A DNA stretch of 64,000 bases, taken from Candidatus Planktophila vernalis. GTDB taxonomy: Bacteria > Actinomycetota > Actinomycetes > Nanopelagicales > Nanopelagicaceae. Under the pieces are notes generated by a model, which saw nothing but the letters and a program-made list of their open reading frames with translations, did not search any database and was not told the DNA's origin. The stretch's first letter is position 1. Each line of letters opens with the position of its first letter. The DNA is taken from assembly GCF_002288185.1 (NCBI RefSeq), contig NZ_CP016776.1:1300005-1364004 (forward strand). Direction: 5' to 3'. Shown one piece after another: positions 15,517-24,919 of this stretch. Position numbers and translations under genes: made by a program.

Positions 15517-18285
15517 CTAGGCATTATTAGCCTTACCTGTTGCAGCTTTCTTTGCTGCCTTCTTTGCTCCTGCCTTTTTAACAACATTCTTTGTAAGAGT
15601 CGGCGCAGTATCACCCTTCTTAGCTTTAGCTGCAGCTTTCTTTCTACTCTTCTTAGGTGATGGTCCGTTCTCTGCTTCCCATGCACGGCGTCCTGCAAGG
15701 AGTTCTAGTCCACGCTCTAACGTCATTCCTTCTGCAGTATCTCCTCGGCGCAGTGTTGCATTAGTTTCACCATCGGTTACATACATACCAAAGCGACCAT
15801 CTTTAACAATCAAAGGCTTTTGCGTTGTTGGATCAATACCAAGCTCTTTCACTGGTGGCTTTGCCACACCGCGTCTGCGCTCCTTTGGCTTTGAATAAAT
15901 CTCTAGCGCTTCATCGAGTGTCATTGTGAACAACTGCTCTTCAGATGTGAGCGTGCGTGAATCAACACCGGCCTTTAGATATGGTCCATATCTTCCGTTT
16001 TGCACAGTGATGTCATCACCTGCAGCATTTGTTCCAAGAGTTCTGGGAAGAGAAAGAAGTCTTAGCGCATCTTCATAGGTAACGGTGTCGAGAGTCATTG
16101 TGGAAAGAAGGCTGGCAGTTTTTGCCTTTGGTGCATCTGCTTTCTTTTTCTTCTTCTTTCCTGACGCTGTTAGTTCTACAGGAACCTCTGGTAGAACTTC
16201 TGTGATGTAAGGACCAAAGCGACCACTCTTAGCAATGATGGGAAGGTTTGTAGCAGGATCAATTCCTAATTCGCGCTCACCTGACGGTGCCTCAAGTAAT
16301 TCAATTGCCTTTGCAAGAGTTAGCTCATCTGGAGCGAGGGATTCTGGGATGTTTGCAAGCTTGCGCTCTTCTCCTGGCAGGTTCTGTTGCAGGTATGCCC
16401 CATAACGTCCCACTCGGATTTCTATCTCGGGGGATAGATTCATTGTGTTAGTAGCACGGGCATCAATTACGCCTAAATCAGCTGATAATTCATTGAGTCC
16501 TGGTTGTCCATCAACGCCATAGAAGAAATCTCTTAGCCAATCACTGCGGCTAGCTTCTCCTCCTGCAATCTTGTCTAGATCTTCTTCCATGCTGGCCGTG
16601 AACTCATAATCAACAAGTTTTGTGAAGTGTGTTTCAAGTAGGCCCGTGACAGAAAAGGCTAAAAACGTTGGAACTAATGCGCGTCCGCGCTTATAGACAT
16701 AACCGCGATCTTGGATAGTTTGAATAATTGATGCAAAAGTTGAAGGACGACCAATACCTAGCTCTTCTAGCTTTTTAACAAGAGTTGGTTCTGTGTAACG
16801 AGCCGGTGGTTTTGTTTCATGGCCCTCACAGGTGTATTCATCTACTTTCACACTTTGGCCAAGTGTCATTGCAGGTAAGCGCTTATCGGCGCTCTCTTCA
16901 TCTTTGTTCTCATCACTGACTATGTCGTCATAGGCTGCTAGAAAGCCTGGGAAAGTAATAACAGATCCGTTAGCGCGAAAGATTGTTGCTTTGTGATCAT
17001 TTGTCGTTGCATCAAAATCAACACGCATCTGCATCTTTTTAGCATCAGCCATTTGGGATGCAACCGTGCGCTTCCAGATCAGGTCATAGAGAGCAAATTC
17101 ATCTCTAGAAAGCTCTGGTGCTAACTCTCCTGGAGTTTTAAATGTCTCACCTGCTGGGCGGATTGCCTCATGTGCCTCTTGTGCATTCTTTGTTTTGCCG
17201 GTGTATGCACGTGGTGAATCTGCAACGTGGTCAGCGCCATAGAGCGCTTTAGCTGCCTTGCGCGCAGCATCAATTGCTTGTTGTGAAAGATTAACGCTGT
17301 CGGTGCGCATGTAAGTGATGTAGCCGTTTTCATACAGGCGCTGCGCAATACGCATAGTGATCTGTGCGCCCCAGCCCAAACGACTTCCAGCATCTTGTTG
17401 CATGGTGGATGTCGTAAAAGGAGGCTTTGGACGCTCAGTACGTGGGCTTTCCTCCATTGATTTAACGGTTAGGGAAGAAGACTTAAGTGATTCAACTAAG
17501 CCGCGTGCCCCTGCTTCATCTAATAACAAGATATTTGCAAGAGATTTTTCCTTTACGGCCCCATCTGCGCCAAAGTCAGATGTTGCTGCCACCTTCTTGC
17601 CATCTACTTCTAACAAGCGCGCGTTAAAGCCCAGCGCAGTAACTGCAGCTAAGTCCCACCAGGCACTAGAAATAAATGCCATACGCTCACGCTCTTTTTC
17701 AACAATCAAACGTGTGGCAACTGATTGCACGCGCCCAGCTGAAATGCGTGGCATAACTTTTTTCCACAGCACTGGTGAGAGTCTGTAACCAAAGAGTCGG
17801 TCTAATACTCTGCGTGTTTCTTGAGCATCGATTAAGTGATAATCAAGATCTCTGGTGTTTGAGACTGCTTCTAATATCGCCTCTTTTGTAATCTCATTAA
17901 AGACCATGCGCTTAATAGGAATCTTTGGTTGCAAAGTCTCTACTAAGTGCCAGGCGATTGCCTCGCCTTCTCTGTCTTCATCTGTTGCAAGGATTAATTC
18001 TTCAGCGTTTTTCATTAACTCTTTTAGCTCTGCCACCTTGGCTTTTTTATCTGGGTTAATGACATAAAGCGGGGCAAAGTCGTTTTCAATATCAACGCCC
18101 TCTTTAGCCCAAGCAATCTTCTTGTATTCCTTAGGAATATCAGCTGCGCGCTGGGGCAAGTCACGGATATGGCCGACGGAGGCCTCGACGACATAGTCAT
18201 CGCCGAGGTATCCGCCAATTTTGCGCGCTTTAGCTGGTGATTCAACAATCACAAGCTTTATAAGCGCAGCCTTTTCTTTAGCCAT
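15517..18285 (-). CDS. topA: DNA topoisomerase I
   Basis: A 922-residue type IA topoisomerase. The TOPRIM domain shows VIVESPAKARKIGGYLG and ATDEDREGEAIAW (DxDxEG-like metal site), PRISAGRVQSVATRL follows, and the nucleophile is the Tyr in GYITYMRTDSVNLS (near residue 324). The C-terminal part has four actinobacterial repeats with GRYGxY/GRFGxY signatures instead of zinc fingers, then a Lys/Ala-rich tail typical of actinobacterial TopA. It relaxes negative supercoils. AAAGGA lies four nucleotides before ATG. It may be cotranscribed with hppA (27-nt gap). Confidence 0.97.
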   Translation of the reverse strand: MAKEKAALIKLVIVESPAKARKIGGYLGDDYVVEASVGHIRDLPQRAADIPKEYKKIAWAKEGVDIENDFAPLYVINPDKKAKVAELKELMKNAEELILATDEDREGEAIAWHLVETLQPKIPIKRMVFNEITKEAILEAVSNTRDLDYHLIDAQETRRVLDRLFGYRLSPVLWKKVMPRISAGRVQSVATRLIVEKERERMAFISSAWWDLAAVTALGFNARLLEVDGKKVAATSDFGADGAVKEKSLANILLLDEAGARGLVESLKSSSLTVKSMEESPRTERPKPPFTTSTMQQDAGSRLGWGAQITMRIAQRLYENGYITYMRTDSVNLSQQAIDAARKAAKALYGADHVADSPRAYTGKTKNAQEAHEAIRPAGETFKTPGELAPELSRDEFALYDLIWKRTVASQMADAKKMQMRVDFDATTNDHKATIFRANGSVITFPGFLAAYDDIVSDENKDEESADKRLPAMTLGQSVKVDEYTCEGHETKPPARYTEPTLVKKLEELGIGRPSTFASIIQTIQDRGYVYKRGRALVPTFLAFSVTGLLETHFTKLVDYEFTASMEEDLDKIAGGEASRSDWLRDFFYGVDGQPGLNELSADLGVIDARATNTMNLSPEIEIRVGRYGAYLQQNLPGEERKLANIPESLAPDELTLAKAIELLEAPSGERELGIDPATNLPIIAKSGRFGPYITEVLPEVPVELTASGKKKKKKADAPKAKTASLLSTMTLDTVTYEDALRLLSLPRTLGTNAAGDDITVQNGRYGPYLKAGVDSRTLTSEEQLFTMTLDEALEIYSKPKERRRGVAKPPVKELGIDPTTQKPLIVKDGRFGMYVTDGETNATLRRGDTAEGMTLERGLELLAGRRAWEAENGPSPKKSRKKAAAKAKKGDTAPTLTKNVVKKAGAKKAAKKAATGKANNA

Positions 18286-18312
18286 GTAGTCCTTTGGGGA
18301 AAGTGTGTGTGA

Positions 18313-20595
18313 CTAGTTAAGGATTGATGTTGCTTGACGACGGTTACGAATCAACGCAGCAATGATGACAAGGGTTGCACCGATGCCAATTGCTGTGGAG
18401 ATTGTTTGGCTGCCGCCAAGGGCCAATGAAACGATTGCTGGAGTAATAAGTAGTCCAACAAGGTTCATCACCTTAATCAATGGGTTAATAGCTGGGCCTG
18501 CAGTGTCCTTAAATGGATCTCCCACAGTGTCACCAACAATTGTTGCAGCGTGTGCATCAGAGTTCTTTCCACCGTGATGTCCATCTTCAACCATCTTCTT
18601 TGCATTATCCCAAGCACCGCCTGAGTTAGAAAGAAATACAGCCATAAGAGTTCCTGTGCCAATAGCACCGGCTAGGTATGCACCAAGAGGTCCAACACCT
18701 AAACCAAAACCAACTGCGATTGGTGCCATTACTGCCAGTAATCCTGGTGTGACAAGTTCACGTAGTGAATCGCGAGTACAGATATCAACTACACGACCAT
18801 AGTCAGGCTTTTCTGTCCCCTTCATGATTCCTGGGTGCTCGATGAACTGCTTGCGCACTTCAACTACAACCGCGCCTGCTGCACGTGATACTGCATTGAT
18901 TGCAAGACCAGAGAATAAGAACACAACGGCTGCGCCGATGATCAAACCAACCAGGTTACGTGGGTTAGCAACATCGAGGATGCCTTGGTATTGAGTTGCA
19001 AGTTCTGCTGCGTTCTTACCAGCATCAACTACTGCCTGCTTGATGGCATCTGTGAAGGCACCAAAGAGAGCAGTTGCAGCAAGAACAGCTGTTGCAATTG
19101 CAATTCCCTTAGTGATCGCCTTAGTTGTGTTACCAACAGCATCGAGTGAAGTAAGGATCTTTGCGCCTTCTCCTTCAACGTCCCCTGACATTTCTGCAAT
19201 GCCTTGAGCGTTATCTGAGATTGGACCAAATGTGTCCATCGCAACGATTACTCCCACAGTTGTGAGAAGTCCTGTGCCAGCAAGTGCGATAGCAAGAAGT
19301 GAGAGAACAATGCTTCCACCACCGAGCAAGAAAGCACCAAATACTGCAGCTGCGATAAGCATTGCTGAGTAAACAGCTGATTCAAAACCAACTGAAATAC
19401 CGGCCAAAAGCACTGTTGCCGCGCCTGTCTCAGATGAAGCTGCAACATCATTAACTGGACGCTTGCCAGTTTCTGTGAAGTAGCCAGTTAATACCTGAAT
19501 AGCTGCAGCAAGTGAAATACCGATTAATACTGCGCCAATTGCTAGAACGCGTGGGTTTGTATTTCCAGCCTCTGCTACTGCCTCAGGTGATAGACCAGTC
19601 ATCAGTTTGAAATCAGATGGTAGGTAAGTAAATGTTGCTAGAGCTGTTAGACCTGCAGAGATCAGCGCTGATAAGAAGAATGAGCGGTTAATAGCTGTCA
19701 TCGCTGACTTATCTGTGCTGCGTAGTTTCGTTAAGAAAATACCAATAACTGCTGTGACTGTTCCGATTGCAGGAACGATCAATGGATAGATAAGGCCTGC
19801 ATCACCGAAAGCTGCCTTACCAAGAATGAGCGCGGCAACGAGAGTTACAGCGTATGACTCGAATAGGTCTGCAGCCATACCAGCACAGTCACCCACGTTA
19901 TCGCCGACGTTGTCAGCAATAGTTGCTGCGTTACGTGGGTCATCTTCAGGAATATTCTTTTCAACTTTACCAACTAGGTCAGCACCAACATCTGCTGCCT
20001 TTGTAAAGATTCCGCCACCCACGCGCATAAACATCGCGAGCATCGCTGCACCGAAACCAAAGCCTTCAAGTACTGCTGGTGCATCTTGGCGGTAGATAAT
20101 TACTACAAGTGATGCACCGATGAGTCCAAGACCCACAGTTGTCATACCAACAACGCCGCCTGTGCGGAAAGCAATTTGAACAGCCTTTTCGCCATCCTTA
20201 TTACGTGCAGCATCTGCAACGCGCACGTTTGCACGAACTGCAAGCCACATACCGTTGTAACCCACGAGAGCAGAAAAGACTGCACCTAGTAAGAAGAAGA
20301 TTGAACGTCCAACACGGATCTCAGTTGCACCAGGTAGTGCAAAGAGAAGAACAAAGACGATTCCTACGAAGTAGGAAAGGGTGCGGAACTGACGAGAGAG
20401 AAATGCCGCTGCGCCTTCTTGAACCGCTTCAGCGATTTCGCGCATCTTGGGAGTTCCATCGCTAGCTGCAAGAATCTGTGCACGTAGTGCATAGGCAATG
20501 GCGAGCGCGCCTAGAGAGATTCCTAGAACGATGTAGGCATATGTCAGGTTTGATCCGGTTACTTGGACTAGCGATACGGTGCTTGAAGCACTCAT
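18313..20595 (-). CDS. hppA: Membrane-bound proton-translocating pyrophosphatase
   Basis: A 760-residue, ~16-helix membrane enzyme that couples pyrophosphate hydrolysis to H+ export. It has the substrate motif DVGADLVGKVEKNIPEDDPRN, DNVGDNVGDCAGMAADLFESY and GDTVGDPFKDTAGPAINPL. In GNTTKAITKG the residue in the diagnostic position is Lys, with Thr three residues on, which is the signature of K+-independent H+-PPases. GGAGGAGA lies just before ATG. Upstream is a 179-bp gap. It likely salvages energy from biosynthetic PPi. Confidence 0.97.
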   Translation of the reverse strand: MSASSTVSLVQVTGSNLTYAYIVLGISLGALAIAYALRAQILAASDGTPKMREIAEAVQEGAAAFLSRQFRTLSYFVGIVFVLLFALPGATEIRVGRSIFFLLGAVFSALVGYNGMWLAVRANVRVADAARNKDGEKAVQIAFRTGGVVGMTTVGLGLIGASLVVIIYRQDAPAVLEGFGFGAAMLAMFMRVGGGIFTKAADVGADLVGKVEKNIPEDDPRNAATIADNVGDNVGDCAGMAADLFESYAVTLVAALILGKAAFGDAGLIYPLIVPAIGTVTAVIGIFLTKLRSTDKSAMTAINRSFFLSALISAGLTALATFTYLPSDFKLMTGLSPEAVAEAGNTNPRVLAIGAVLIGISLAAAIQVLTGYFTETGKRPVNDVAASSETGAATVLLAGISVGFESAVYSAMLIAAAVFGAFLLGGGSIVLSLLAIALAGTGLLTTVGVIVAMDTFGPISDNAQGIAEMSGDVEGEGAKILTSLDAVGNTTKAITKGIAIATAVLAATALFGAFTDAIKQAVVDAGKNAAELATQYQGILDVANPRNLVGLIIGAAVVFLFSGLAINAVSRAAGAVVVEVRKQFIEHPGIMKGTEKPDYGRVVDICTRDSLRELVTPGLLAVMAPIAVGFGLGVGPLGAYLAGAIGTGTLMAVFLSNSGGAWDNAKKMVEDGHHGGKNSDAHAATIVGDTVGDPFKDTAGPAINPLIKVMNLVGLLITPAIVSLALGGSQTISTAIGIGATLVIIAALIRNRRQATSILN

Positions 20596-20760
20596 AGGTT
20601 CTCCTCCATTGGAGTTACAGGCGCCCTAAAACGAAGGTCAGGCGCGAGACTACGGAAGTGTAGGTCAGAAGACCCTCTTTGGGGCAAATCCATACATATC
20701 TATTGCACCACTTTGGGCCTAACTCCCCGGCTCACCGGGTTCAAGGGGTGGTCTTTGGGC

Positions 20761-20777
20761 AAAAGCCAGATTGGCTA
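20761..20777 (-). terminator. Weak hairpin terminator after the ABC permease operon
   Basis: On the minus strand AGCCA-ATC-TGGCT is followed by TTTT, immediately after the stop of the second permease gene. The stem has only five pairs, so the call is tentative. The rest of the 20596-20774 gap holds the hppA leader and a GC-rich hairpin of unknown role near 20730 (ACCCGG-TGAG-CCGGG on the minus strand). Confidence 0.35.
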
Positions 20778-21698
20778 TTTAACGCTACCCGCCAGCAGGC
20801 CGCGCACGAAGTAGCGCTGTAACGAGAAGAAGACGATGAGTGGAATAGCAATGGTGATGAACGCACCAGCTGATAGCTGTGTGTAACCAGAGCCATACTG
20901 ACCAACGAGGGATGCCAGCTTGCTGTTAATTGGTGCTACTTCCTCTGTGCCGGAAGCAAATGTGAGTGCAACGAGCAAGTCATTCCACACCCACAAGAAC
21001 TGGAAAATCGCAATTGCTGCAATGCCAGGAATAGAGAGTGGCAAAACAATCATGCGGAACACCTTGAAGTGGTTTGCGCCATCAACGTGTGCTGCTTCCA
21101 TCAGATCGCGTGGAAGGGATGCGATGAAGTTGTGGAGTAAGTAGATAGCAAGAGGGAGTGCAAACATTGTGTGAGGCAACCAAATACCTGCAAAGTCACC
21201 AGCAAGACCTAGGGCCGGGAAGATTGTGACAGAACCAATGTGAGCGCCGCCTGTGAAAAGAAGAAGGAGTGGAATCAAAGACATCTGTAGTGGAACGATT
21301 TGAAGTGCAAAGATAAAGAAGAAAATAAAGTCTGAGCCTCTAAAGCGGATCCAGGCAAGGGCATATGCGGCCATCGTTGCAATAACGATTGGGAAAATCG
21401 TGGCTGGCAAAGTAATAACTATGGAGTTAATAAAGTATGGCAAGACACCATTGCTTAGTGACTCTGAGTCACCGCCAAAGAGAACGCCTTTATAACTACT
21501 TAGAGTGAAGTTAGGGTTAAAGAGTGAGACCCACCATGGTTCATTGACAATATCTTTATCCTCTTTAAATGAGGTAACAAGTAAGCCAAGAGTTGGAACA
21601 GTCCAAATGACTGTTGTTACCCACACAACCACCGTTGCAATCTTGCTGGAGAACAGCTTGCGGCCAGGGTTGTGGTTAGCGATCTTTAGATTACTCAT
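20775..21698 (-). CDS. Carbohydrate ABC transporter permease (MalG/AglG-like)
   Basis: A 307-residue inner-membrane permease with six predicted helices. The cytoplasmic EAA loop is LPRDLMEAAHVDGANHFKVFRMIVLPL, where EAA-x3-G docks the ATPase. The sequence resembles MalG/AglG permeases of the CUT1 family. It overlaps the partner permease gene by 4 bp (ATGA). No ATP-binding subunit is encoded nearby, so a shared MsmK/UgpC-type ATPase elsewhere in the genome is likely. Confidence 0.85.
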   Translation of the reverse strand: MSNLKIANHNPGRKLFSSKIATVVVWVTTVIWTVPTLGLLVTSFKEDKDIVNEPWWVSLFNPNFTLSSYKGVLFGGDSESLSNGVLPYFINSIVITLPATIFPIVIATMAAYALAWIRFRGSDFIFFFIFALQIVPLQMSLIPLLLLFTGGAHIGSVTIFPALGLAGDFAGIWLPHTMFALPLAIYLLHNFIASLPRDLMEAAHVDGANHFKVFRMIVLPLSIPGIAAIAIFQFLWVWNDLLVALTFASGTEEVAPINSKLASLVGQYGSGYTQLSAGAFITIAIPLIVFFSLQRYFVRGLLAGSVK

Positions 21699-22675
21699 GC
21701 GTGAGCACGCTCCATCCGTAGTGAGCGGATGTTATAAACCAAAATTGGTGTCACAAGAAGGAATAAGACAATGGCTAGAGCAGAGCCCTTGCCTGTATCA
21801 AATTGAACGAAGACCTGTGAATACATCTCATTTGCAAGCACGTTAGTGCTGAAGTTTCCGCCAGTCATTGTGCGAACAATGTCAAAGACCTTAAGAGCGC
21901 CAACAACACCTGTTGCCAGAACCACGATGAAAGTTCCCTTAATCATTGGGAAAGTGATGTTTCTAAACAAGCGCCAGCCATGAGCACCATCTAGAGCTGA
22001 TGCTTCAACGATATCTGCAGGAACTGCCTTGATAGCTGCAGATAAAATAACCATTCCAAATCCCATTTGGGTCCACACATAAATAATCATCAATAGGAAT
22101 GTGTTGAGTGGCTTAGAGAGCATCCAGTCACTAGGTGTTGCGCCTAGGAATTTCACGATCGCGCTGAGCAGGCCTATCTGAACATCATCTGGTTCGTTGT
22201 ATTCATAGACAAATTTAAAGATGATTGAAGCGCCAACAAATGAGATAGCCATCGGCATGAAAAGTAAGGATTTAGGGATTGATTCATGCTTAATGCGATC
22301 GAGCATGATTGCTAGCAATAGACCAAGGGCTGCGGTGAAAATAGGGACTACGAGGATCCACAAGATGGTGTTAACCATGATTGTTCTGATGTTGGGATCT
22401 TGTGTCATCCAGTAGTAATTCTCAAAACCAATCCACTCATTTGAATCTGGATTCATAAAACTAAAGAGGAACGTGCGAATGGCCGGGATGATTAAGCCGG
22501 CAACAAGTAAAACGAGAGCTGGTGCTAAAAAGATAACGAGTGCAATGGGGCGCGCTTTCTTGCCATTAGCGCGGCCGGCGATTGCAAATAAAACTCCCAG
22601 CACAATAAAGAAAAAGGCGATTGCAGTAAAGACTGAGGTGAACTTAGGAATAGTTGTTGAGACGAACTCAGACAT
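21695..22675 (-). CDS. Carbohydrate ABC transporter permease (MalF/AglF-like)
   Basis: This 326-residue permease has an N-terminal hydrophobic pair of helices and the EAA loop VPADIVEASALDGAHGWRLFRNITFPM. The ending ILVYNIRSLRMER and the overall pattern are closest to alpha-glucoside AglF-type permeases. AAAGGTG precedes the ATG. It follows the binding-protein gene after a 105-bp gap that contains a strong hairpin, so it is probably expressed at a lower level than the binding protein. Confidence 0.85.
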   Translation of the reverse strand: MSEFVSTTIPKFTSVFTAIAFFFIVLGVLFAIAGRANGKKARPIALVIFLAPALVLLVAGLIIPAIRTFLFSFMNPDSNEWIGFENYYWMTQDPNIRTIMVNTILWILVVPIFTAALGLLLAIMLDRIKHESIPKSLLFMPMAISFVGASIIFKFVYEYNEPDDVQIGLLSAIVKFLGATPSDWMLSKPLNTFLLMIIYVWTQMGFGMVILSAAIKAVPADIVEASALDGAHGWRLFRNITFPMIKGTFIVVLATGVVGALKVFDIVRTMTGGNFSTNVLANEMYSQVFVQFDTGKGSALAIVLFLLVTPILVYNIRSLRMERAHA

Positions 22676-22725
22676 AATTCTTTTTCACCTTTCTTTAATC
22701 GCTTGGGGGAAGTGAATAATAAGTG

Positions 22726-22759
22726 CGAAGGAGGCCACCCGTAAAGGTGGCCTCCTTCG
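22726..22759 (-). promoter_or_regulatory. Strong intra-operon hairpin between binding protein and permeases
   Basis: A perfect 14-bp stem (arm CGAAGGAGGCCACC) with a 6-nt loop lies between the solute-binding-protein gene and the permease genes. AATAAGT/ACTTATT flanks could extend it imperfectly. There is no good U-run, so it looks more like a partial terminator or mRNA 3'-end protector than a full terminator. Confidence 0.7.
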
Positions 22760-22780
22760 TTTACTACTTATTGCGCTGTA

Positions 22781-24097
22781 TTAGCTCTTTGGCCAAGAAG
22801 CGTCAATTGCCTTTACAACATCAGCGATTGACTTGCCTTCACCGAACCATGCAGTGAACTCACGCCATTCTGATCCTGCACCGACTGCTGCTGGCATTAA
22901 GTCAGAAGCATCGAATCCAAATGTTGACTTTGGATTCGCTAGGTATGTAGCTGAAAGCTTGTCTACCTGGTTCTTGTATGCAGCTAGAGGAACACCGCTG
23001 TTAGCAGAGATCCAGTTATCTAGCTGTACGCGAGATGTAGCAAATGTTGCTGATGATAGGTAAGCCTGTACAGCAACTACCTCTGCGCGCTTAGCGAAAG
23101 CAGCTGTGAACTCGCCTCCACCAACAACAGGAACAGTTACCTTTGAGTTTGTAGCTGGTAGGTAGAACGCAAATGCATCACCTGTTGGTGAGATTGTTGC
23201 GCCTGATTCAGCAATGATGTTTCCGTAGAAAGATGCTTGCTGAAGCATCATGCACTTACCATCAGGAATTCCGCGACCTGCATCCTGGAATGAGGTTGTT
23301 GCGATTCCCTTAACGTTGCCAACCCACTTTGGATTCTGCATCCAAGCTGCAACCTTTTCCATTGAAGAAACGATGCGTGGATCTGAGAACTTAACTGTGT
23401 GGTTAACCCAACCGTTGTATACAGCTGAACCGTGATCGCGTAGAACAATCTGCTCTACCCAGTCAGTTGCTGGCCAACCTGTTGCTCCACCAGAACCTAG
23501 ACCACCGCAGAATGCTGTCTTTCCATCTGCTGCCATCTTGTCTGCAAGTGCTGTCATTGCAGCCCAAGTTGTTGGAACTGAGTAACCAGCTGCCTTAAAT
23601 TGCTTTGGTGAGTACCAAACAAGTGACTTCATGTTTGATCCAAATGGAGCTGCATAGAACTTACCCTTAACAGTTCCGTATGCCTTCCATGACTTTGACC
23701 AGTACTTGTCAACGTTCTTAACTACTGCTGCTGGAGCTGGAACAACTTTGCCAGTCTCAACAAGCTTTGCAAGAAGACCTGGTTGTGGGATCCACGCTAG
23801 ATCTGGAGCATTTCCACCCTTAACACGAACAGGTAGGAGAGCTTCGAACTGGTTTGATCCTTCAATCTTGATCTTAATTCCAGTACAAGCTTGGAAATCG
23901 CTCATTGCTGTATTAAGTGTTGTTAATTCTGGTTCTAGAATTGATGTAAAGATTGTTACTGTCTTGCCCTTCATCTTTGCGTAGCCTGTGTATGGATCAC
24001 AGTTAACTGCAGCAGATGCTGAAGTTGTTGTAACCAATGACGCTACGAGAGAAAGAGCAGCTGCGCCAACGAGCGCTACTAAACCTTTTCTTTTCAT
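22781..24097 (-). CDS. Sugar ABC transporter solute-binding protein (AglE-like)
   Basis: A 438-residue extracellular binding protein of solute-binding family 1. I start it at the ATG at 24097: AAGGA lies five nucleotides upstream and the product begins MKRKGLVALVGAAALSLVAS, a clear signal peptide ending near ASAAVNC, so export by Sec and possible lipid attachment at the Cys are likely. GNAPDLAWIPQPGLL and GGGEFTAAF are family-typical. Pairing with AglF/AglG-like permeases suggests an alpha-glucoside or similar oligosaccharide. The specificity is inference. Confidence 0.85.
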   Translation of the reverse strand: MKRKGLVALVGAAALSLVASLVTTTSASAAVNCDPYTGYAKMKGKTVTIFTSILEPELTTLNTAMSDFQACTGIKIKIEGSNQFEALLPVRVKGGNAPDLAWIPQPGLLAKLVETGKVVPAPAAVVKNVDKYWSKSWKAYGTVKGKFYAAPFGSNMKSLVWYSPKQFKAAGYSVPTTWAAMTALADKMAADGKTAFCGGLGSGGATGWPATDWVEQIVLRDHGSAVYNGWVNHTVKFSDPRIVSSMEKVAAWMQNPKWVGNVKGIATTSFQDAGRGIPDGKCMMLQQASFYGNIIAESGATISPTGDAFAFYLPATNSKVTVPVVGGGEFTAAFAKRAEVVAVQAYLSSATFATSRVQLDNWISANSGVPLAAYKNQVDKLSATYLANPKSTFGFDASDLMPAAVGAGSEWREFTAWFGEGKSIADVVKAIDASWPKS

Positions 24098-24277
24098 TTT
24101 TGTCCTTAGGGGGTCAACGGTCCGGGCCCACTGTGAAACCCGCATCCCGTGGTGGGCTAATTCTTGTGTCAGGCGTGAATCCAGGCAAGGCAAAGCACAT
24201 GCAAGCAGGCGTGTAAATACAACAATTTGATAACTAACTCCTCATATGGGGTGAGCGTGTGAGGTAGCCTGCCTTGC

Positions 24278-24916
24278 ATGAACCTTCTCGATGCCAACTC
24301 GGTTGTCTCAACGCTGGGCTTGATCGGCGTACTCGGCATCATCTTTATGGAGACCGGCCTTTTGATCGGCCTGGTCTTTCCTGGAGGAGAAGTTGTCTTC
24401 TTGGCCGGCATTGCCGCATCTGCTTCAGGGGCCGAAATTTTAGGTGATGCAAAGCTTTCAACGCCGCTTTTGTTTTTACTAGCACCCGTTGCCGCAATTG
24501 TTGGCGGCGAAGTCGGTTACTGGTTTGGTAAAACCTATGGAAGAAAGTTCTTTGATCGACCAGAGAGCAGATTCTTTAATCAAAAAATGGTTGCCACCAT
24601 CGAAAAGTGGTTACTTAAATACGGTCCACGTAAGGCTTTGGTATTTGGGCGCTTTATTCCTTTTGCCAGAACATTGATTAACCCTGTGTGCGGTGTTGTC
24701 CAATTAGAGCGAAAAGTATTTTCCACATGGAATGCAATCGGTGCAATTATCTGGACTCAGGTTGCTATGGGTATTGGTTACTTCCTAGGTGATGCTCTCA
24801 GTGGATCTGGTAATTATCTAATAGTTGGTGTGACCGGACTGGTTGTTCTGGTTACATTGATACCAATGGTTCCTGAGATATTTCGCGAGTGGCAAACTCG
24901 CAAGCATCACAAGTAA
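24278..24916 (+). CDS. DedA family membrane protein
   Basis: A 212-residue integral membrane protein of the DedA/SNARE-associated family. ETGLLIGLVFPGG (E and G of the reentrant loop), GGEVGYWFGKTYGRKFFDR and FGRFIPFARTLINPVCGV (with the conserved R-x-x-P-x-x-R pattern) are visible. DedA proteins recycle undecaprenyl phosphate or phospholipids across the membrane. A TAGCCT box ends seven nucleotides before ATG, and no ribosome-binding site is seen, so the mRNA is probably leaderless. It converges with pyrE, with only 3 bp between the stops. Confidence 0.9.
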   Translation: MNLLDANSVVSTLGLIGVLGIIFMETGLLIGLVFPGGEVVFLAGIAASASGAEILGDAKLSTPLLFLLAPVAAIVGGEVGYWFGKTYGRKFFDRPESRFFNQKMVATIEKWLLKYGPRKALVFGRFIPFARTLINPVCGVVQLERKVFSTWNAIGAIIWTQVAMGIGYFLGDALSGSGNYLIVGVTGLVVLVTLIPMVPEIFREWQTRKHHK

Positions 24917-24919
24917 GTT

